From Hanleya hanleyi (taxonomy: Eukaryota > Mollusca > Polyplacophora > Lepidopleurida > Hanleyidae): 64,000 nt of DNA. Position numbers and translations under genes: made by a program. The notes under the pieces are model-generated. The model did no database searches. It saw only the letters and a list, made by a program, of their open reading frames with translations, and had not been told where the DNA came from. Below, in pieces: positions 55,901 to 64,000 of the stretch (positions within the stretch are counted from its first letter, which is position 1; each line of letters begins with the position of its first letter). The stretch lies in contig JAVTVY010039336.1 in the NCBI GenBank assembly GCA_036873755.1, positions 91,901 through 155,900 on the forward strand, given 5' to 3'.

Positions 55901-57699
55901 TCTACTCTCATATTCTTCTCTCGCAGTTACTGTGCGAATTATAATGCGCTTCAATGATGAGCTGACATTCTTCACCCTCTCTCAAGCCCGTTAATGTTAA
56001 CCCCAAAACACCACCCACCACCCCTTGTCAACCAAACGTTACAGTTTAATTCAAAACGGCGACCATGAACATGTATTTGGAATTTTGTATTTTCTTAGTT
56101 TTTCGCAAATTCTTCTGCCGTTTTCTATATAATAATGCCCAAACTATAATATATAAGATGATTAGTTGCTAATTTATCACGAATGTTAATACGAGGATGA
56201 GTTCACTTATCAAATTGAATCAACATAAACTATAGAAAACTATTCGATGAAAAACGTAATCTCCGCGATGCAGCTCCCTAGCCCAAAGAATAACAAACCA
56301 AAGAATAACAAAAATATTTCGACTACTGAATGGCCGCTTCTTATACGCAAGTCATTTTGGCAGACATGTTGAATTTTCTTAAAATTTTGAGTGTCTAGCG
56401 TATTAAATTCGGCCTGGTATCCAGCGCTTTGGGATTCAGTAAACTCAGATTGTGCTAAAAGCTACGATGCCATTTTCAGAGAACTCGTCTAGTTTATACG
56501 GAGTTCACGTACATTAAAAGGGAACGAAAAAATAATGAGACCTTCGATCAAGATAAGATGTAAATTGGTAGTAAACTTCAAATAATCAGAAAAAACAGGT
56601 AGACGGAGCTAGATGTTTGTTTGAATACATAGTTACAGATATTTTCTGATTGTGCGGGCTGTTTGAGATTATACCTTGCGAGCTGTTGGTTCCTTAATGA
56701 GAGTATAACATTAAATCCATTAAATACTTTAAGTACCAGGAAATATATCAGCGAAATTAAGTTGTGTAATTTTTAAATGAAAAACGTACCTCAATAGCAA
56801 ACCTAAATCTTATCTGTAATCTGACTAAAAACTTCAAGATGCATCTGATGACGAATGATCCAAACATGTTCAATTTATACACAAGATATGACCACCTACG
56901 GCGAAAACTGGGACTATATTGGCTCGTTCAATATTGACTAGGCTTTAGGGCATTCAGACACTTAAACTATAAACTATTTTAAGTGTTTTGTTATTTATTT
57001 CCTCCTGGTAGACCACACAATGAATTCTTACTTGAAAAGAAGGAAAACTGGATTCAAATTTGAATTGTCATTGTCGACATACTCCGCTGCATTTAGTGCA
57101 AATAGTATGGCTTACGTAATTAAGCATCTATGCTTCTAGCAGCATAAAAAATATAGCGGCCGTTTAAACATTGATATACTTAGCACTGGCGCAGGGAGGT
57201 GGGCATCTATTATCAGCCCTCCCCACACCACCTTTCAAAAGTGAGGCGAAGCAAATGCCCACTAACGAATACGGTTGGGTTACGCAGTGGAACCTCTGTA
57301 TGAACATATAGAAACAGTAGAGAAACTTTCAAATGCCTTGCAGACTTTGATAGCTTTATTATTTGAAAAACCTGTAGGTAATATGTAAAGATGCCATAAC
57401 CAATTCTATAATAAAAAAAAAACAACTTCAAATGTAAACACTGGGAACAAATCTATTTTGATAACACTATTAGCCCATAACAAATGCTTCACAAACTGTC
57501 CTGGCTCCATGTTCCAGATGGTTGAATCTTCCCATACTATAAATTTTGGTCACAAAAAAAGTCGGATATAATTTGATCGAATGTCCAGATGATACATGGT
57601 TACGGTAACAAAACGCCTTTGTTAAAAGGTTCTAAATGCATGTCTACATTCTGAGGTCCAACAATCACATGATTTAAATGTTCTGGGTGAGCCTCTACA
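55901..57699. other. AT-rich intergenic sequence
   Basis: No exon, RNA gene or recognised element. CCAAAGAATAACAAA is directly repeated near 56282-56310. Confidence 0.45.
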
Positions 57700-57960
57700 G
57701 TAAAGAATGGTGACATACGTAAGAGGCGGGAAAAATTGACTATCTCTGGCGACAACAATGCAACTATATGCTTTCACAGGAAAGCCAACCTTGGCACCTC
57801 ACATTCAGACTAGAACACAGAAGATTCTAAGACGTAGCCTCGATATCTCAACCGCGCTTTTATTGCTGGTGTTCATGTGGAAACTATTAAATAACCACCG
57901 GCGATACGCTAGCTCGGAAACTGTGACGACATAACAGCTGAGATATGTAACTCATCTATT
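57700..57960 (+). repeat. Dispersed repeat family, copy at 57.7 kb
   Basis: Diverged copy of the 55485-55900 repeat: AGGCGGGAAAAATTGAC, CACAGGAAAGCCAACCTTGG, GTTCATGTGGAAACTAT and GATACGCTAGCTCGG occur in the same order. Confidence 0.6.
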
Positions 57961-58046
57961 GTTACCGATCTTCGCCAGACAGTCTGCCCGTCGATCCGTT
58001 ATGAACGATCGTTTTTGGTAACAGATTGATATACACATCCATCAGT

Positions 58047-58770
58047 CAAGAAAATGCCAACTCAAGCTATAATTATTAAACTACCGCCGATTTTCAGCAC
58101 AGGTGTCGTGTGACCTACATACGGTTGGTGTTTCGATAGTTTATGCTTAGTTCCCCGCTGTAAATATCTTAATCCGTATCGCTAATCACTATTCTTAATC
58201 CACCTTATATTCGTTGTAAAGTCGTCATCAAGAGAATGATGTATCTCAGTCACGCTTTGATTGAGACTGTTCATATAAACACTACGACGATCTTGAAGTA
58301 CATCGGTTCATACGGCCTCTAGCCCCGGGTTGAGTGGAACTATATACAAATTATGAAACACGGCGCCATTGATCTTGCGCGCTGCGCCAGTATTTTGCTA
58401 TCAGCATGCGAATACAAATTTGAGAAACTTGGAGTGGAGGCGCTTGATGGTATAGCCCTGTTTTATGAGTTTATACAATAATGTTTTGTGACGTTGATTA
58501 AAATCGTCACATCTAAGACGAGATCTAGCATATAGTACTAGGTGAGATATGTACATGTAAACGCCATATGCATGTCCCACTGGAATATTGTTATCAATAA
58601 AGGGATAGTTTACGGAACAGACGCTTGTAATATATGAACGCCCTCAAGAAAATGTCAACTCAAGCTACAATTATTACACTATCGCCGATTTTCAGAACCA
58701 CCACTGCAGCAGGTGTCGTGTGACTCGCATGCGGTTGCTCTTTCGATAGTTTATGCTCAGTCCCCCGCTG
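58047..58770. repeat. Penelope-like element remnant between 125-bp direct repeats
   Basis: CAAGAAAATGCCAACTCAAG through TTATGCTTAGTTCCCCGC (58047-58170) recurs at about 58645-58770. Between them, 58190-58345 match 14140-14285 in reverse and 58360-58640 match 15190-15440 directly. The piece therefore belongs to the same family as the 14-15.8 kb locus. Direct terminal repeats around a Penelope 3' region are plausible pLTRs. Confidence 0.6.
58515..58610 (-). pseudogene. Penelope-like reverse transcriptase 3' fragment
   Basis: The minus strand reads VNYPFIDNNIPVGHAYGVY then ISHLVLYARSR, aligning with VNYPFLNSTILVRPAYDV and ISHLVSFARSR at 15345-15480. The AYGVY form is kept here, whereas the other copy has a stop in place of the tyrosine. 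Only this short piece is present. Confidence 0.65.
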
Positions 58771-58879
58771 TATTTCTCGCCTAATGGGTTCTTCAGGATA
58801 GTTACATTTCTGCAATGCGACGACCAGACCTAGCATATCTCAATCCCGATACTGAATACAAATCTTCTTGTGGGATGAT

Positions 58880-59620
58880 CAAAAATGGACTAAATTGAAA
58901 AAAAAAATGAGTTTGTTTGTTCTTGTTTATGGAGTAGGAACACAGTGTCACGACCTACAGGCGGATGGCTTAAGCACGATCACAAGTGATATATCAAGGA
59001 TCATGCAAATGTGAAACTTCGAATCAATCCACCAAATCAGATCGATTTCGTTATGTTCCGATGAAAGTAATTTGAATAGCTCTAACGCTATATCAAGCGA
59101 CGTCTTATGACAAGGTGCCAAATTGCGGACAAATCCACCAAATCTTTTCGATTTTTAATATTGTACATGTATTTCGACGGAATAACTGCACGAACACACG
59201 TTTGCTTTATTTGGTGGTGCATCTGGTTAAATTACAATTCCGTTCTTTGCCAAGAAACCCGCATGCCAAATTGTGAACGAATTAGCTGAATCGTTCCCAT
59301 TTAATTTTGCGTCAGCCAATGAATGAACCGAAAACTAGCAAGGACGTATGGAGTAGGCACACTGTCGGGACACCTACAGGAGGTTATGACTGAATCGCGA
59401 TTAGGTATTGCATTGAGAAAATAAGAAAATAAGCGAATAAATCCAAGTTTCGATTGCATTATGAGCGAATGAAAAAATATGACCAGACATAGTGACGCGA
59501 CCTACACGTGGATCTGGCTGGAACGCAATGCCAAGCGACGTTGTATGACGTTTAAGTATATGCACATATTAAATTGTGGACAAATCCTCTAAATCGTTTC
59601 GATTTCTCTGGAAGGATTAA
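58880..59620 (+). repeat. Diverged tandem repeat, units of about 150-400 bp
   Basis: Phrases GTCACGACCTACAGGCGGAT / GACGCGACCTACACGTGGAT, AAATCCACCAAATC / AAATCCTCTAAATC and TTTATGGAGTAGG recur three times in the same order (about 58925, 59100-59350 and 59490). The units are strongly diverged. No coding function is indicated. Confidence 0.5.
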
Positions 59621-60254
59621 TCATCAGATTGTATACCTTATACTGTCAGATATGGTATTTCGGTTAAATCATGTTGAAAACCTAGGGTATGACGGAGATG
59701 GTATGATGGGTAAACCCTGGGGTACGACGGATATATGCCTGAGATACCCTCCAAGTTTATAGGTTAGCGGAGTTATAGTCATCAAAACAAATTATTCAAG
59801 TTTTGCGACCGCCATAATCATTTTGATCTTGACAGAAGTATTTAGAATCGCCATTTCACTCCAATCGCCATGTCAGTGCGGAAGTATAAAATACGTGCAA
59901 TCATGTTTCCACGGGCACCTTTATTATTATTCCATGAGTGAGAGATCTTATAAGAAATTGGAGGAGCGCTGTCAATACATTCGAGACGGAGACAACTGGC
60001 ACGCCATAACAGCACCACTTTGAAAGTCGGGATTTTGTTCTCTAGAAAGACGTTAATTCATATTGATCAAAACGTACATGTACTAGTCAGACGGGCGGCA
60101 TTCATACCCCCCCCCCCCCTCCGCGACAAGTCTGCAGAGCACACGTGATGGTTATGTTCTTAATCAGCATATCTCCATTTATCAATCAAGCGTAATCTAA
60201 ATCTGTCTGTCAGATGGTACTTCAGTCACGCTTTTATGGAAGTTATTTCATTTA
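59621..60254. other. Intergenic sequence
   Basis: No gene recognised. A C tract lies at 60107-60119. Confidence 0.45.
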
Positions 60255-61740
60255 TTGCTAAAAGGGGACTATGACATAGCATCGCCTTGTATTGCCTACA
60301 TACTGAGAAAGGTTATTTCATCAGTTATTAGCGAGTCACAAAAGGGTTTCATGAAACGCAGGCTTATTGAGGAAATTACGAGAATGGATTATGGCGTTAA
60401 AATAACACACATGATCTGCTGTTCCTGGTAGATTTTGAAAAGGTTTTCGACAGCCTTGATTGCAATTTCATACAAACTGTGTTGCGACCATTTGGGTTCG
60501 GTGAATTGCTTTGTGGATGGTTAAAACTGTTTTCTTGGGAGTCCAAAGGCTGTGTGCAGCGTAATAATTTCCCGTCTTCCTTTTTCGAATTGCAACGAGG
60601 GTGCCAATCGGGTGATCCAGTATCCCTTATCTGTTCATTATTGTCGTTGAATTGCTAGCCATAGTCATGAAACAGGATCCGGATATCAAAAGTATTAAAC
60701 TTGATAACGTTGAAACTTTACTGTACGCCGACGATACTACGGTGTTTCTGGATGGGATAAAATAATCACTAAGGCTAGCCATGGGTGTCCTAGAAGATTT
60801 TATCCGGGTTAACTACAAAAAGTACTGTATGCTTTCATCTGGCCCTCCTGATAAAAACAAAACGAAACGAAAGACAATCACTTGCAGTACGAAAAACAAT
60901 CATTTGCAGTAAACAGGATGGAGGACTAACCATGGTTGCCATTCCATCCTTAATAAACTACATGAAAGTTACATGGCTGAAACGGAGCATAACGTTTTGA
61001 CAGACTTCCAATCTAAAATGTTGCTCCATATCTTCCCCAATATAGGCTCGAACCTCTGTAATATTACTGGTTTAACATGTTAAACATAAATTTTTGGAAT
61101 GACGTTTTGATAGTTTGGTAAAAGAGTATGCTCGGAGAATCAATGAACAAGGGTAAAAAGGAAAACATGATCTACAACGACGCCCCTTGTGCAAAAAACC
61201 AGGAAATGGTATGCAAGTGGGGTTAGAGTGCTGTGTGATTTGGTTAATTCTAACTCTGAATTTATATCTTTCCATAGCTTTCAAAATAAATATCAAAGCA
61301 ATTCAAAGAATTTCCTAATTTACTACTCTGTTATCTACACGAAGCTCCACCGGAGGAAACACTGTTATCTCAACTTAAAAAATCAAGAATCTTTCAAATT
61401 TATATACGAGGTTCTCCTCAAATCAGATCAATAAATCCCTCGCCATCGCCAAATTAAATGGATAAACAACTTGCATCTACCAACTTTCGGTGATACTGAA
61501 TGGACAGTCATCCATCAACCCCGTTCCTAGTGACCAACGAAACCAAGCTCCAATAATTTCAATTTCAGATTACTCTCTTGAATAAATGGTGAATGACAGA
61601 ATCTGATAACTGTGGCTTCTGTAAGAATGAGATTCTACATCTGTTTTGGTCGTGTATCCATGTCTGAGCTATATGGGCTCAATTTCAGACTTGGGCTGTG
61701 GAGACAAATATTGCATCTAACATTGATAGTCCGGGCGCCA
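60255..61740 (+). pseudogene. L1/Tx1-like LINE reverse transcriptase, decayed
   Basis: Through several frame changes and stops the region encodes SESQKGFMKRRLIEE, LVDFEKVFDSLD (first catalytic aspartate, about 60430-60461), QRGCQSGDPVS, LYADDTTVFLDG (YADD at 60724-60735) and later VLCDLVNSNSEFISFHSFQN followed by KYQSNSKNFLIYYSVI and CGFCKNEILHLFWSC. The order (palm, then a C-terminal cysteine region) is that of L1/Tx1-type elements. Catalytic residues survive but the frame is broken in many places. The endonuclease is absent, so the element is 5'-truncated. Confidence 0.8.
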
Positions 61741-62706
61741 GTCGCCAGAAAGTGTCATTCCGTAGCACCCCCCGCGTAGATTTTGTTTGACTCGTGTTTT
61801 TGGAACATAATCATATCTTGGTCAATTCTAGACCTGATGTAGGCATATACTGTGGTGCCTAAGGCTGCAGCATGCGTCTGTTCAACACTACTTGACATTT
61901 GTGACAGAATATCTAACATGGGGGTAGGGGTACTTGTTCAGCAATATTTTTGTTCATCATTCGCCTATTAGGCTAATATTTTCTTTACTGTGCTTCAGAA
62001 TATAGGCCTATGTGCACATCAAATTACATTTTCACTAGCAGCTTTCTTGACGTCAGAATGACGTCATACGTCAGTGGCAAATATTTCTTATAAGTTTTTA
62101 CCGTTTTTGGGGGGATTGTTTATGCTATGTCCGTGGAATTACCTGGTAGATTCTAATTGCCTCATTCATTTGAGAGATAAATATATCCCCAATAATTGTA
62201 GACCGTGTGAGTCCACCAGCTGTGACTGATAAGGCTGATACATGCACATGTTTAGCTCTATATGAGTATGACATTTTTTATGCTTTCTTAATATTTTTGT
62301 TTATATGGTGGACAGGAAGCTGACATTTTCAGAACATTCCAATACCTGTTGGTTAGTTGAAAATTATAAATGATTGAGTGAATAAGTGAGTATGATTTAA
62401 CGTCGTTTTCAACAATTGTTCAGTCCTATCACGACGGGATCATATGTAATTGGTGTGACAGTAGCCAAGTCAATGACATCATGCGCTTAGCGGATATTTC
62501 GTAAACGATTCTATGGTTTGATTATACGAGACGGTCGCTTCTTTTCAACGTCTTGTTAGATATTTATAATCACAGCACCTACCAGTTTTAAACTTGTTGT
62601 ATATTATTATTCTTCGTTGTAGGAATGTAACGATGGTTTTAGACGCAGTTCATTTGGCAGTATAGAGTGAATATCACCGAAGTATACTTGCATCATAGAC
62701 AGGCCA
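61741..62706. other. Upstream region of the right-edge gene
   Basis: No coding sequence is seen. A palindrome GCCTATTAGGC lies at about 61963-61973. The last in-frame stop before the gene is TGA at 62668-62670. I see no convincing TATA box or initiator that would fix a promoter. Confidence 0.4.
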
Positions 62707-64000
62707 ATGGCGGAAGACGAAACAATGAAAAATTCATCAGATGACGATGAGGATGTATTGACTTTGAGGCCGGATAGCAAGCGGCCACGATTGGACACGG
62801 ACTTTTCGAAGTGTATAATATGCCAAGAAAGAGGAAAACAGAAAGTATCAAAAGCAACTAGAAACGGTTTAGAGACATTTTACAATGCAACACAAGTTCG
62901 ACAAGACGACGTCTATGAGCGACTCGGATCAGACTTGGACACACTGATACAGGGAAATGTTTTCTGGCATCGTAATTGCTATCAATGCTACACCAGCAGG
63001 ACCAATTTGGAACCCTTCCAGAAAGCCAAATCCACATCTAACCCGACAGAGGATCCTACGGAGGAAGATGATTCAGATGTGGGACAATGCAGGCGATCTT
63101 GCACCCCAGCTTTAGACTGGGCTCGCTGTATGTTTTGTCAACAGCGGACATACAAGAAGGATAAAGTCCTCCATCAGGTAATGACCTATGATGCAGAGAG
63201 AAGCATTAGAGATGCTGTGGATACCACGAGTGATATTTCTCTCCGGGTGAAGATCACAGGTGTTGATTTAATTGCGCAAGAGGCAAAATACCACCGGCAG
63301 TGTTATAGCAGATACATCTTACGAGCAAAACGACAGGAGTGCAACACCAGCGATGATGAGAGTGAAATACAGTTTGCAACCAAATACCAAGAGGGTTTCC
63401 AACAACTGATTGATGAAATAGACTTTCCTCTAATACAACAAAGAAAGGCTCTGGACATGACTACACTGTTGAATAGGTTCTACGACATCATGGCCAGGGA
63501 GGTACCGGACATTGTAAACTACCGATCGGAGAAGCTTAAACGAAGGCTAATGAACCATTATGGCGAGGCTATCGTCTTCCAATCTCAAAGAAACCCGAAC
63601 CAGTCAGAGCTGGTTTATAGTAGTGCTGTATCACTACAAGATGCCATAAATGTAGCATCGTCAATGAAAGGCCGACTTGGAGATGCATCAGGTACATCAG
63701 CAGATGATGACCAGAATCAGGCTCGGACACTATTTCACGCAGCTTTGTTCCTGAGGAAAGAACTAAAGGGATGTACTGGCCTCACAACAAAACCAGTCAA
63801 TCCAAATGACGTAACTTTAGAGCGAGCTATGGATATGGTGCCTGATTCTGTATACATGTTTCTGAAATGGGTCATAGAAGGGCACGATGAAGAAGTTTGC
63901 GGGATCAGTCTTGAAAAGACTCCGTCTGTAAATGGAAGCATCCATCGACAGATTATCTCGGCTAGTCAGGACCTAATCCACACATCATCGGCTGGGAAAA
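62707..64000 (+). CDS. Uncharacterised protein with two C-x2-C...H-x2-C modules, incomplete at the window edge
   Basis: ATG at 62707 is the first after an in-frame TGA at 62668, and the frame is open for 431 codons to the window end without an intron. The N-terminus is acidic with a KRPR basic patch (25-28). Module 1 has CIICQ (36-40) and HRNCY (88-92); module 2 has CMFCQ (141-145) and KYHRQCY (194-200). Both fit a duplicated zinc-binding fold with C-x2-C and H-x2-C ligands. The rest is mostly helical-looking and charged. Similar CIICQ...KYH..C proteins occur as large lineage-specific families in invertebrates and fish and are often intron-poor, but I cannot name a function. It may be TE-derived. 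It is the only long uninterrupted frame here. Confidence 0.8.
   Translation, partial: MAEDETMKNSSDDDEDVLTLRPDSKRPRLDTDFSKCIICQERGKQKVSKATRNGLETFYNATQVRQDDVYERLGSDLDTLIQGNVFWHRNCYQCYTSRTNLEPFQKAKSTSNPTEDPTEEDDSDVGQCRRSCTPALDWARCMFCQQRTYKKDKVLHQVMTYDAERSIRDAVDTTSDISLRVKITGVDLIAQEAKYHRQCYSRYILRAKRQECNTSDDESEIQFATKYQEGFQQLIDEIDFPLIQQRKALDMTTLLNRFYDIMAREVPDIVNYRSEKLKRRLMNHYGEAIVFQSQRNPNQSELVYSSAVSLQDAINVASSMKGRLGDASGTSADDDQNQARTLFHAALFLRKELKGCTGLTTKPVNPNDVTLERAMDMVPDSVYMFLKWVIEGHDEEVCGISLEKTPSVNGSIHRQIISASQDLIHTSSAGK

Noticed and set aside
1..64000. tRNA, rRNA or other structural RNA genes
   Set aside because: I looked for tRNA T-arm and B-box like phrases and rRNA-like conserved runs and found no candidate that also had a foldable cloverleaf context.

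Overview
The window is animal nuclear DNA: AT-rich, with GT-AG introns, no operons, and almost entirely transposable-element (TE) material. The element mix (tandem units of about 160 bp with an ACGG microsatellite and terminal hairpins, like the bivalve pearl/CvA and Helentron-derived families; Penelope-like, Jockey/CR1-like and L1/Tx1-like retroelements; Tigger, PIF/Harbinger and EnSpm/CACTA DNA transposons) suggests a lophotrochozoan, probably a mollusc. That is inference from family content; the species is not identified.

Only two stretches look like host-type or intact coding sequence. At the left edge two exons (578-709 and 1997-2106) encode the linker and start of helicase domain 2 of the DEAD-box RNA helicase UAP56/DDX39B; the following exons were not found. 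At the right edge an intron-free reading frame starts at 62707 and runs off the window. It has two C-x2-C ... H-x2-C zinc-binding-like modules and belongs to no family I can name with confidence.

Layout. 0-5 kb: UAP56 exons, then a tandem array (2984-5170) split by a Tigger-like transposon (3257-4635) whose empty site is preserved in a sister unit. 5.5-12.8 kb: two related composite elements (A about 5563-9094; B 10844-12777) sharing a leader and arrays of about 155-bp units; A also carries a 5'-truncated LINE with 8-bp target duplication, an ACGG microsatellite and a strong terminal hairpin. 14-16 kb: Penelope-like remnant with inverted arms. 18-22.8 kb: decayed two-ORF Jockey/CR1-like LINE split by a Harbinger-type element (20351-22333, TAA target duplication). 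25.3-47.9 kb: a duplicated block (25324-34430 versus 45218-47896); only the first copy carries a 6.8-kb insertion (25728-32537) made largely of three 1.8-1.9-kb direct repeats. Between the copies lie an EnSpm/CACTA transposase gene with intact DDE residues but four in-frame stops (34788-41201) and two near-identical Tigger derivatives in opposite orientation (41685-42765 and 42904-43984). 48.2-53.5 kb: a second Harbinger copy carrying three nested insertions (Helentron-like 48337-50465, palindromic MITE 50897-51392, 617-bp block 51722-52338). 54.5-61.7 kb: fold-back element, dispersed repeats and a decayed L1/Tx1-like reverse transcriptase.

The strongest theme is that four unrelated sequences form arrays with the same period (about 150-170 bp), most units carrying an AAGATGG core, several inside elements whose ends have hairpins or subterminal inverted repeats. 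Together with a LINE-type endonuclease remnant beside the 3' hairpin of one of them, this points to several Helentron-type rolling-circle families that carry or create satellite-like arrays. Many boundaries are exact because empty paralogous sites are present in the same window.
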